Assembly: GCA_012270625.1 (NCBI GenBank)
Contig: JAAXHZ010000074.1
Coordinates: forward strand, 1 to 11,112
Source: Dehalococcoidia bacterium
GTDB taxonomy: Bacteria; Chloroflexota; Dehalococcoidia; SAR202; UBA11138
Direction of reading: 5' to 3'
Length of the DNA: 11,112 nucleotides
Below the pieces are notes generated by a model, which saw only the letters and a list, made by a program, of their open reading frames with translations, was not told where the DNA came from and did no database searches. Position 1 is the stretch's first letter. Every line of letters starts with the position of its first letter. This document shows, in pieces, positions 1 to 5,778 of this stretch. The translations under genes and the position numbers were made by a program.

Positions 1-867
1 GGCGATCGTCCCACCTCCAATAGTTGCGATGAACAGATAGATCCATCGCAGCACAGAGCCTCTATCGGCGAACGCGAACCTGAACCAGTGCCCCCACCAG
101 ATCACCCCGCCCACTACGGCCACTGACAGCGCCGTCCGTGCCGCGTCACCCCACAGCCTCTCCGATCCGGAAATACTGATCTGAAAGGCAGCCGAATACC
201 CCTCGTTCAAAATGAAGTACACCAGAAATCCCAAGCCTGATGCGATCATGGCTACTCCCAGCGCGGAAGCAACGTAGAGATAGAGACGTCGGATGCCTAG
301 CGTTTCCACCGTAGTCTCCGGGGTCTCACTCGACACGACCCACCAGTGATAAGCCCAGACAGGCCCCCAGACCAACACAGCCGCCCACGAGAGCGCCGGG
401 AAGTCTCCCACAAGGAGCGCCCACTCAAACACCCGGTATCCGCCGTACGCCAGGAACCCGAGGGCAACCGCCATAGCTGCATATAGATATAGCTTCCTGA
501 GAATCGACCGGTGCTCTGACTCATGCGCCGCTGTGCTGCGCTGCACGAACCTCCAGTGAAGTCCCCACAGAGGCAGTCCAACGATCGTCAGTGCGAGACC
601 GACCGCCAGTCTGCCCGTATCCCCACGAAATACCGGTTCTCCAAAAAGCTCGTCCAGCAGACTCATCAGCACAATCATGACGCCGCTGACAAGCAGCATG
701 AGCGCTATGAATGAGATCGAGTAGAAGTAAAAGCGGCGAGGCGTTCCAATACCGGTGTCGGGACCATTCTCGCTGGTGGTTCGCCTGCTCCACAGGAAGA
801 TTCCGTAGATGATTGCGCCAATGACAGCGAGCGGTATGAGAGCGGGAATCATAGTGAAGACGGTCAT
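1..867 (-). CDS. DUF5671-like multi-pass membrane protein (partial, runs off the left edge)
   Basis: An open frame of 289 codons runs from an ATG at 867 to base 1 on the minus strand without a stop, so the C-terminus lies outside the window. AGGAAG lies 9 bases before the ATG. After an N-terminal membrane segment (about 8-26) the protein is built from repeated two-helix units at about 44-110, 122-177, 190-260 and 267 onward. Each opens with a related motif (RRFYFY, LRKLYLY, IRRLYLY, LRWIYLF), and the three complete units end in a His-Trp motif (LHWRF, YHWWV, GHWFR). This pattern matches what I know of the DUF5671 family, common in Chloroflexota; its function is unknown to me. It lies 51 bases downstream of the 919-1422 gene on the same strand and is probably co-transcribed with it. 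Confidence 0.8.
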   Translation of the reverse strand, partial: MTVFTMIPALIPLAVIGAIIYGIFLWSRRTTSENGPDTGIGTPRRFYFYSISFIALMLLVSGVMIVLMSLLDELFGEPVFRGDTGRLAVGLALTIVGLPLWGLHWRFVQRSTAAHESEHRSILRKLYLYAAMAVALGFLAYGGYRVFEWALLVGDFPALSWAAVLVWGPVWAYHWWVVSSETPETTVETLGIRRLYLYVASALGVAMIASGLGFLVYFILNEGYSAAFQISISGSERLWGDAARTALSVAVVGGVIWWGHWFRFAFADRGSVLRWIYLFIATIGGGTIA

Positions 868-918
868 CTCTCGGCGCTTCCTCTCGATTGGGTTCTCAGG
901 GTCCGATTTTGGTCTCTC

Positions 919-1422
919 TCAGTCGATGCCACGTGAGGGGGTAGGAGGTATGTGCTCCGGTACGAAGTGCGACCTGATGCACCTGTCTGAGGGCCAAGTG
1001 TGTCCGGTAATCTTCCAATCTCCATCGAACATGCGGAGTCCGTAGTCGTATGAGAAATCCGACTCGGATGGGCCAAAGATGCTCCCTCCCGTCGTGCGGA
1101 CCACCCTGATCGTCACGATCGTCGTATCGCCAACGACCTGGGCCTTATCCAGAGTAATCTTGGACTCGGAGAGATTGTCCAGGCTTCTCCTCGCATCCAC
1201 TACGAATGCCTCGAAAGAACAATCTTCCTGAAGATCCGGGGACCAAATAGTCTCGGCAGCCTCGAAGTCCTCTTGCACCAGAGCGGTGAGATACTGCTGA
1301 ACGGCGTACTCAGGGGTGCCTGGGTCCAACTGTGCCTCCCCTCTGCCTATAGCAAGAGTGACACTCGCTGCCAGAACCACTGCCAGAACCGCTCCACCGC
1401 CAATCAGCCAGTATCGTTCCAT
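919..1422 (-). CDS. Small membrane-anchored protein with an extracytoplasmic domain, unknown function
   Basis: A 167-residue protein when started at ATG 1422, which has AGGTGG five bases upstream. A GTG at 1431 would add three residues but would lie on that ribosome site, so the ATG is preferred. It has one hydrophobic segment near the N-terminus (about residues 4-25), then a soluble part opening with TPEYAVQQYLTALVQEDFEAA, a helix typical of NTF2-like or DUF4878-type stress and lipoprotein domains, and a strand-rich end with DGDWKITGH. I do not recognise a precise family; the NTF2-like fold is inference. Two cysteines (DCSFEAF and DRCIRS) could form a disulfide outside the cell. It is the first gene of a leftward pair with the DUF5671-like gene. 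Confidence 0.8.
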   Translation of the reverse strand: MERYWLIGGGAVLAVVLAASVTLAIGRGEAQLDPGTPEYAVQQYLTALVQEDFEAAETIWSPDLQEDCSFEAFVVDARRSLDNLSESKITLDKAQVVGDTTIVTIRVVRTTGGSIFGPSESDFSYDYGLRMFDGDWKITGHTWPSDRCIRSHFVPEHIPPTPSRGID

Positions 1423-1481
1423 TGGCGCCACCTACCGGAGTTTCACATACTGTCAAGCCCGAAATAAGTACCCTCACACTC

Positions 1482-1509
1482 AGTGTACTCTACCTAGAAG
1501 CGGCCTCAA
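1482..1509 (-). promoter_or_regulatory. Candidate promoter of the leftward operon
   Basis: On the minus strand TTGAGG (1509-1504) and TACACT (1487-1482) are 16 bases apart, about 60 bases before the ATG at 1422. The same TACACT hexamer sits at nearly the same distance from a shared upstream motif in front of nuoA, which raises confidence. A short palindrome, ACACT-C-AGTGT (1476-1486), overlaps the -10 and could be an operator; this is a guess. Confidence 0.4.
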
Positions 1510-1533
1510 AGAAGAAAATTTCATACTCAGAGA

Positions 1534-1687
1534 GAAGGTCAAAACTCTCAATCGAGTCGGATCACTGTTCTGACGGCAAACCGCTGAGTGGGAAAGCCAC
1601 AAGACCAGAGGCGAACCTCCGTTGGACTGCCCGGCGTTTGGGGGATTGAGAGAAGCACATGGCGCTGTAGAGAAGTGCAAAACTCAA
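1534..1687 (-). repeat. Two-motif upstream module, copy 1
   Basis: Read on the minus strand it holds TTGAGTTTTGCACTTC (1687-1672), TGTGGCTTTCCC (1601-1590) and AGAGTTTTGACCTTC (1548-1534). The same three sequences occur in the same order on the + strand at 5538-5691. The common GAGTTTTG core of the outer motifs repeats after exactly 138 bases in both copies; the middle motif is shifted by 11 bases. The sequence between the motifs is mostly not conserved. No coding frame of merit crosses it. Confidence 0.75.
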
Positions 1688-1790
1688 ACCGAGGTTGATG
1701 GCTAGGGAATCCAGTGGAGCAATTCGGAGGTTCGGGAGGTTGTGATCAAAGTAGCAGTCAGCTAGACTACATGACAGAAGAGAAATAAAT

Positions 1791-1830
1791 CGGCGGCGCC
1801 CTCAGTCTGCAAACTTCGTGGGCACCGCCG
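1791..1830 (-). terminator. Strong hairpin, terminator-like on the minus strand
   Basis: Arms 1791-1801 and 1820-1830 pair over 11 bases with one C/A mismatch, which becomes a G-U pair in minus-strand RNA; the loop is 18 bases. On the minus strand the stem is followed by a T-rich stretch (ATTTATTTCTCTT), as in an intrinsic terminator, but no gene ends here. The rest of 1690-1997 shows no gene I can support. An alternative is a member of a small hairpin repeat family (see 2484-2523). Confidence 0.4.
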
Positions 1831-1881
1831 CAACCCAGAGAGGAGGCTATTTCGTCTGCAAGAGACTCGCCGTCCCGTCTG

Positions 1882-1912
1882 TTGAAACAAATAATAGCAG
1901 ATTGCTTCATAA
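1882..1912 (+). promoter_or_regulatory. Weak candidate promoter for the winged-helix gene
   Basis: TTGAAA (1882-1887) and TTCATA (1906-1911), 18 bases apart, lie in an AT-rich patch about 86 bases upstream of the ATG at 1998. Both hexamers match the sigma-70 consensus only partly. Confidence 0.3.
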
Positions 1913-1997
1913 GGTCAAGGAGTTGTGAGTGGACGGTTTTAGGGGAGGGAATTGTTTGCCGGGAAAGTAAACCAAAACAAGCGAGGATGGAAACACC

Positions 1998-2468
1998 ATG
2001 CGACGACTATCTACTACGAACACACTACACGGTATCGTGGAGAAGTATCAGTCCCGAATTCAAGAACTAGATGATGAAAAGGCAGAACTTCAAGGGCGAA
2101 TCGACAAAATTCGCTTTGTCATAGGATACGTGGAGGACGAGCCCGACGAATTTGTTTCTGTGCCTCAATCCGGTACATTCTCAGAAGAGTTGACGAATTA
2201 CATGTACCGGACACTCGTTGCTCATGGGCCTCTGCATCGCAGTGAACTACTAAGGAGAGCACAGAACGCCGGTATCCACATAGGCGGTGAAGACAAGCTG
2301 AACAACATGACCTCGTACTTGTCACGGAACAAAAAACTGTTCACATCAGATGGCCGGGGGAACTGGAACGTGGTGGCACCGCCGGACGAATCAGAAGAGG
2401 GTGACGACGATCAGACTGATAGCCAAGACGACGAGGAAGCAATACCGCACCTGCAACTGGTCAGATAG
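1998..2468 (+). CDS. Coiled-coil plus winged-helix (HARE-HTH-like) protein
   Basis: 156 residues starting at ATG 1998, with AGGATGG seven bases upstream. Residues about 10-45 are a charged amphipathic helix likely to form a coiled coil and a dimer. Residues about 63-126 look like a winged helix: the stretch around GPLHRSELLRRAQNAGIHIGG, then LNNMTSYLSRNKKLFTSDGRG and NWNVV, follows the HARE-HTH pattern (helix, turn, glycine-rich loop, helix, wing), known from RNA polymerase delta, ASXL and some restriction-linked proteins. Residues 130-148 form a very acidic tail. It is probably a DNA-binding or transcription-associated protein; a target cannot be read from the sequence. It stands alone, with hairpins on both sides and a transposase gene directly downstream. 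Confidence 0.75.
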   Translation: MRRLSTTNTLHGIVEKYQSRIQELDDEKAELQGRIDKIRFVIGYVEDEPDEFVSVPQSGTFSEELTNYMYRTLVAHGPLHRSELLRRAQNAGIHIGGEDKLNNMTSYLSRNKKLFTSDGRGNWNVVAPPDESEEGDDDQTDSQDDEEAIPHLQLVR

Positions 2469-2483
2469 CAGTAGGAAAATACA

Positions 2484-2523
2484 GGGCCGCAGGCACGAAC
2501 TGGAAACTTGATGCCTACGGCCC
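2484..2523. repeat. Imperfect hairpin between the winged-helix gene and the transposase
   Basis: Arms GGGCCGCAGGCA (2484-2495) and TGCCTACGGCCC (2512-2523) pair over 12 bases with one C/A mismatch; the loop is 16 bases. It begins 16 bases after the stop of the winged-helix gene and could slow or end transcription, but no T-run follows. Its loop shares CTGNAAACTTNNTG with the hairpin at 1791-1830. It may also lie within the left end of the insertion sequence. Confidence 0.5.
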
Positions 2524-2546
2524 CCGAACCATAGGGGGCTCACCCA

Positions 2547-3773
2547 ATGGTCTATAATCAGTCTATTGAAGAATCCTCCGATTCTCAAGCACCGCTGGGG
2601 CTCTTGGAAGTCCAACACGTTCTGGACGCCATCGACGCCACTGCCCTGCTCGACAGGCTGAAAACCTATCGCCGCACCGGACGACAGGGCTATCCACTCC
2701 GGTCTCTATGGCGGGCCTACCTCGCGAGCTTCATTCTCAATTTGCCCAGCACCAACGCGCTGATCCGCAGGCTTGAGGACGACCTTGAGCTCCGGCTAAT
2801 CTGCGGGTTCAGCACGCTTCCAAGCCGAAGAACCTTCAATCGGTTCATCTTGCGGCTGTCCAATCATACGGAACTGGTTGATGAATGCATGTCCAAGCTG
2901 ACGCGGCAGTTGGCAACGACGTTGCCCGGCTTCGGGGAGAAGGTGGCTGTTGATAGTACAACGGTCAGCACTCACTCGAATCCGAATCGCAAGATGCTCA
3001 GCGACCCTGACGCTTCGTGGACGGTTAAGAACTCGGCCAGCGGCAAAGACGGCGAGGAGTGGCACTTCGGATACAAGTACCACGCCGTAGCTGACGCCAC
3101 CTATGACATACCGCTCTCAGGCTTTGTGACCACTGCTAGGCGGAATGACTCACCGTTTCTTCCACAGGTGTTGGATAAGGCTGCCGGAGAGCATGAATGG
3201 TTCGCTCCGAAGTACGTGATCGCAGACCGTGGGTACGATGCGAACAGCAACCATATGGCTGTCATAGAGCGAGGTGGAATCCCGATCATTCACATTCGAG
3301 ATATGAAGAAGGGAGCCAAGCGACCACAGGACCGCTATCTGGAGGGTATCTACACTCATGAGGGAGTGCCGACTTGCCTGGGTATGCTCCCCATGGACTA
3401 CGTTCGGAGCGACCCTGAGCGCGGCCATCTATACCGCTGTCCACATGGGGGATGTCGGCTCAAGAACCGTCAGGGCGTCGTCTACTGCAAGGACGAGTAT
3501 TGGGTGAACCACAAAGACAACCCACGACTGTTCGGGCCGATACGTCGGGGTAGCCAAGAGTGGAAAGCACTCTATCGCCAGCGACAGAGCATTGAGCGGG
3601 TCTTCAAGAGTCTCAAGCAGAGTCGGCGGCTTGAAGATCACTGCACGAGGGGCATTCAGAAGATCAGCCTGCACGTCGCAATGTCGGTGCTGGCGTATCA
3701 GGCGACAGTGCTGGTTCATATGCAGGCTGGCGAAGTGGAGTATCTGCGCTGGATGGTGAGAAAGGTCGCCTAG
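2547..3773 (+). CDS. DDE transposase, IS4/IS1182-like
   Basis: 408 residues, apparently full length. ATG 2547 has AGGGGG eight bases upstream. Residues about 45-105 match the N-terminal transposase domain DUF772 (LRSLWRAYLASFILNLPSTN onward). The catalytic core is DDE_Tnp_1-like: D136 in VAVDSTTVS, D227 in VIADRGYD and E350 in YRQRQSIERVFKSLK. The last motif fits the IS4-type signature Y-(2)-R-(3)-E-(6)-K exactly (Y343, R346, E350, K357). Between D227 and E350 lies a long insertion with C298, C303 and C314, possibly metal-binding, as I recall for IS1182-type enzymes. It cuts and joins DNA at the element's ends. I searched both flanks by eye for terminal inverted repeats and found no convincing pair, so the limits of the element are unknown. 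Confidence 0.92.
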   Translation: MVYNQSIEESSDSQAPLGLLEVQHVLDAIDATALLDRLKTYRRTGRQGYPLRSLWRAYLASFILNLPSTNALIRRLEDDLELRLICGFSTLPSRRTFNRFILRLSNHTELVDECMSKLTRQLATTLPGFGEKVAVDSTTVSTHSNPNRKMLSDPDASWTVKNSASGKDGEEWHFGYKYHAVADATYDIPLSGFVTTARRNDSPFLPQVLDKAAGEHEWFAPKYVIADRGYDANSNHMAVIERGGIPIIHIRDMKKGAKRPQDRYLEGIYTHEGVPTCLGMLPMDYVRSDPERGHLYRCPHGGCRLKNRQGVVYCKDEYWVNHKDNPRLFGPIRRGSQEWKALYRQRQSIERVFKSLKQSRRLEDHCTRGIQKISLHVAMSVLAYQATVLVHMQAGEVEYLRWMVRKVA

Positions 3774-3807
3774 TGGACTGGCCACATAGCTTTGATGGTC
3801 TGCATAC

Positions 3808-3834
3808 CGTCCTTCGACAAGCTCAGGACGAACG
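3808..3834. repeat. Short palindromic repeat with the TTCGACAAGCTCAGGACGAACG core
   Basis: CGTCCT (3808-3813) and AGGACG (3825-3830) form a six-base stem around an 11-base loop, followed by AACG. It resembles a dispersed repeat (reverse complement core GAGCTTGTCGAA) that I recall from intergenic DNA of several bacteria, Chloroflexota included; this was not checked. It lies 35 bases after the transposase stop. A decayed copy sits inside nuoI (10472-10494). Confidence 0.6.
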
Positions 3835-4008
3835 ATTGTGACAGTCAGAACTGAATTGTCGATACCCTAGCAGGGCAGATGTCACGTTCATCTACCACGA
3901 GATTGCTCTGTTTGAGGGTCAGCCACCTAACCCAGATGCTTGTCTTCCAGTTGGATGGGTGATGAGAGCAGTGAGAAGGATGCGGGCGACCTCATCCACA
4001 ATAGGTTG
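3835..4008. other. Gene-free stretch downstream of the transposase
   Basis: No gene with a ribosome site or recognisable product is visible. One + frame is open across about 3846-4010 and reads in part like protein (TFIYHEIALFEGQPPNPD), so it could be a remnant of a disrupted gene, but it has no good start and no family I recognise. Confidence 0.35.
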
Positions 4009-4038
4009 TTGACAGTCTTTCTCCCCACGCGATACTCT
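4009..4038 (+). promoter_or_regulatory. Candidate sigma-70 promoter in front of the 130-base palindrome
   Basis: A perfect -35, TTGACA (4009-4014), is followed by GATACT (4031-4036, spacer 16) or TACTCT (4033-4038, spacer 18). Transcription would start near 4043-4046, almost exactly where the large palindrome begins, and would run on to the DUF805 gene at 4197. Confidence 0.45.
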
Positions 4039-4167
4039 CACTTCGCCAAGAGATGTCGGTCACTGTCTAGCAACTGTCTAATCGTACATGAATCACGATG
4101 GCATTTGGGCACTTCGTGCCCCCTCGTGGATCATGTACGGCAGCGGGAACATCTCTTGGCAAAGTGA
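4038..4167 (+). ncRNA. 130-base imperfect palindrome: structured leader RNA or miniature element
   Basis: Three nested pairs of arms line up. The outer arms (4038-4056 with 4149-4167) match at 18 of 19 positions. The middle arms (4083-4098 with 4124-4139) match at 14 of 16. The apical stem GGGCAC-TTC-GTGCCC (4107-4121) is perfect. The left side carries a 26-base unpaired bulge with the octamer ACTGTCTA twice (4062-4069, 4073-4080). It ends 29 bases before the DUF805 start. Given the promoter-like sequence on its left edge it could be a folded 5' leader or a small RNA; the shape also fits a MITE-type mobile hairpin. Confidence 0.5.
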
Positions 4168-4196
4168 CCTAATGTCATTGCCGCGAGGGGGTTCCC

Positions 4197-4634
4197 ATGG
4201 ACGAAGACCACATAGCCGCCACTCTCAAACGCAACCCGTCCCTCGGGTACGTTTGGTTTAGCTTTAAGGGACGGATCAACCGAAAAACCTATTGGTGCAC
4301 GGGAGTGATACCACTCACCGGAGTGGTCATTGGTATGATTCTCCTGTTTTACTACCTTTGGCCGCCGGGTGGCTATGCGGCGGCGATCCTGCTGTACTGG
4401 GGAGGATTCGCTATCTCCGTCAAGCGATGGCACGACCGGAACAAGTCCGCCTGGTGGCTGCTGATTGTGCTTGTCCCACTCCTGTTATCAGTGGTATTTC
4501 TCGCTGTGTACCCTTCAGCATATTGGTTTGTGCTTGTTCCGTTCTTGAGCGGTCTTTGGGCGTTCATCGAATTGGGATTCCTCGCTGGTAAGCCCGAGGA
4601 TGGCCCCAATCGCTACGGGCCAGCCCAAAGATGA
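4197..4634 (+). CDS. DUF805 family inner membrane protein
   Basis: 145 residues from ATG 4197, with a strong ribosome site, GAGGGGG, just upstream. The protein has the marks of DUF805: a cytoplasmic lead-in with FSFKGRINRKTYW (21-33), paired membrane helices at about 36-55 and 60-75, the loop SVKRWHDRNKSAWW (74-87), two further helices (about 86-104 and 108-130), and the typical end ELGFLAGKPEDGPNRYG (125-141). Length and helix count are usual for the family, whose biochemical role is not established. The gene follows the 130-base palindrome and precedes the lipoprotein gene by 90 bases; both have the same translation start layout (GAGGG-type ribosome site, then GTTCCC, then ATG), so they are probably one unit. 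Confidence 0.92.
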   Translation: MDEDHIAATLKRNPSLGYVWFSFKGRINRKTYWCTGVIPLTGVVIGMILLFYYLWPPGGYAAAILLYWGGFAISVKRWHDRNKSAWWLLIVLVPLLLSVVFLAVYPSAYWFVLVPFLSGLWAFIELGFLAGKPEDGPNRYGPAQR

Positions 4635-4649
4635 TCGCAGAACCCTGAA

Positions 4650-4679
4650 CTGGACGGCTTAGAACAGCGGTCCGGCCAG
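4650..4679 (+). terminator. Weak hairpin between the DUF805 and lipoprotein genes
   Basis: CTGGACGG (4650-4657) and CCGGCCAG (4672-4679) pair at 7 of 8 positions and are followed by AATTCTAAATT. It could attenuate transcription between the two genes; there is no clear T-run. Confidence 0.25.
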
Positions 4680-4724
4680 AATTCTAAATTACGTACTTCT
4701 CCCTAAGCTGTGAGAGGGTTCCCG

Positions 4725-5477
4725 ATGAGACTCGTCCATCTGTTCGTTCTGTTGTGCGCCGTCTTGGTTTCCTGTGGGGAAGTGCCCACGCCCGCACCAA
4801 CACCGACCCCAACAATGTTGACAGTGCAAGAGTATGCAACAACCTGCGCAGAATTGATGAGCGATGAAATGGCATTTGACGCACAGCGCAAGCGAAAGTT
4901 CATCAAATGGGTTGACGAACTGCTGGCAGTGAAGGCTCCACCAGAATACGCTGCCTTCCATCGGGTATTGACAATCCGATTCTCATCTCAGATTGAGGCT
5001 GGCGGCCCGAACAGCAAGGCACAGGCCGCCTACACAAGGCAGATTGAGATAGTGAACGCAATGCCGGATAAGTTAAGACGAGTTCTAATTGACGACGGTT
5101 GCATTGACAATGTGGATGTTCTCTACGGTTGGAGCATACTGGCGGCACGGGAGCGAATAACCGCAAGAGGTCCAGCCCCGAATCTCCCGACCATCAGGTC
5201 TTATGCGGAACACTGCGGCGACGTTATGAAGACCGTACCGAGAATGGATACTGAAGAAGCGGTTATGGCTCATATGGTTAAGGGGCTGAGCCATCTCGTC
5301 CCCCCCCCACGACTGGAACGCTACAATAAGTATGTCGTTGATGTTTATCGCTACTGGCATGAAAATGGAATGGACAGCGCAGTCCCTGGCGTGTTGCTCC
5401 TAGCGTTATCGGAAGTAGAAAAACTTGACCCGGCCACCTTGGAGATACTTGTAGAAGCAGATTGCATCAAGAGATAA
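4725..5477 (+). CDS. Lipoprotein with a tandemly duplicated cysteine-containing domain, unknown function
   Basis: 250 residues from ATG 4725, which has AGAGGG six bases upstream; a GTG at 4710 would add five residues but precedes that site. The N-terminus is a lipoprotein signal (LLCAVLVSC, acylated Cys at C17), then a Pro/Thr linker (20-30). The mature part consists of two related halves. Half 1 (about 33-127) opens TVQEYATTC and ends DDGCI; half 2 (about 156-248) opens TIRSYAEHC and ends EADCI. A PP motif lies inside each (KAPPEY, VPPPRL). The paired cysteines (C41/C126 and C164/C247) have nearly equal spacing (85 and 83), which suggests one disulfide per domain. It is probably anchored on the outer face of the membrane. 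I do not recognise the family. A run of nine C (5300-5308) lies in the second half. Confidence 0.85.
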   Translation: MRLVHLFVLLCAVLVSCGEVPTPAPTPTPTMLTVQEYATTCAELMSDEMAFDAQRKRKFIKWVDELLAVKAPPEYAAFHRVLTIRFSSQIEAGGPNSKAQAAYTRQIEIVNAMPDKLRRVLIDDGCIDNVDVLYGWSILAARERITARGPAPNLPTIRSYAEHCGDVMKTVPRMDTEEAVMAHMVKGLSHLVPPPRLERYNKYVVDVYRYWHENGMDSAVPGVLLLALSEVEKLDPATLEILVEADCIKR

Positions 5478-5489
5478 TCCTGACCGTAG

Positions 5490-5503
5490 AACCCCTATGG
5501 GTT
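5490..5503 (+). terminator. Small hairpin after the lipoprotein gene
   Basis: AACCC (5490-5494) and GGGTT (5499-5503) form a five-base stem with a four-base loop, 12 bases after the stop codon. The stem is short and only a few T follow, so a terminator role is uncertain. Confidence 0.25.
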
Positions 5504-5537
5504 TCCCACACTTGATTCTCCGACTATCCACCCCGGA

Positions 5538-5691
5538 TTGAGTTTTGCACTTCCCTCTATAGGAATCTCCCCTAGACTATCCAGTGGGGTGTATTGCTTT
5601 CTATCCTGATTCTGTGGCTTTCCCGCGTTGGACTTTCTCAATAGAATGCTGTCGGAACGGCGGTTCGGCAAGAATCAGAGTTTTGACCTTC
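5538..5691 (+). repeat. Two-motif upstream module, copy 2 (in front of nuoA)
   Basis: TTGAGTTTTGCACTTC (5538-5553), TGTGGCTTTCCC (5613-5624) and AGAGTTTTGACCTTC (5677-5691) repeat the three sequences seen on the minus strand at 1534-1687, in the same order and with the same 138-base spacing of the outer motifs. A related TTTCCCAC string also occurs at 5502-5509. The module occupies most of the gene-free stretch 5478-5778; nothing coding is seen there. Confidence 0.75.
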
Positions 5692-5711
5692 GCTAATACT
5701 CATCAGCCGGA

Positions 5712-5741
5712 TTGACACTTTTTCGGAGCCGTTGCTACACT
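5712..5741 (+). promoter_or_regulatory. Promoter of the nuo operon
   Basis: A perfect -35, TTGACA (5712-5717), and TACACT (5736-5741) are 18 bases apart. The -10 is preceded by TGC, giving an extended -10 (TGnTACACT). Transcription would start near 5748 and give a leader of about 30 bases. This is the best sigma-70 type promoter in the window. Confidence 0.7.
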
Positions 5742-5778
5742 GCCCAAGAGCCTTCGACCAGCCGTTTGGGAGGCCGTT

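Noticed and set aside
297..793. Overlapping minus-strand frames of 90-94 codons
   Set aside because: They are shadows of the longer DUF5671-like gene, which has no stop inside the window and a clear repeated membrane pattern.
1791..2523. Integron gene cassette with attC sites
   Set aside because: The hairpins lack the paired GTTRRRY/RYYYAAC core boxes of attC and have stems of a different layout; no integrase is visible.
2469..3960. Terminal inverted repeats bounding the insertion sequence
   Set aside because: The best match between the flanks (AACTGGAA at 2498-2505 and on the minus strand near 3948-3955) is only eight bases with poor extension, so no boundary is claimed.
3846..4010. Possible remnant of a protein gene on the + strand (TFIYHEIALFEGQ region)
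   Set aside because: It is open for only about 55 codons, has no usable start or ribosome site, and matches no family I recognise; not strong enough for a pseudogene call.
3940..4167. 75-codon + frame covering the large palindrome
   Set aside because: Its coding content follows from the inverted repeat; it has no convincing ribosome site or domain.
4131..4433. 100-codon minus-strand frame over the palindrome and the DUF805 start
   Set aside because: It lies opposite a well-supported DUF805 gene and resembles nothing known.
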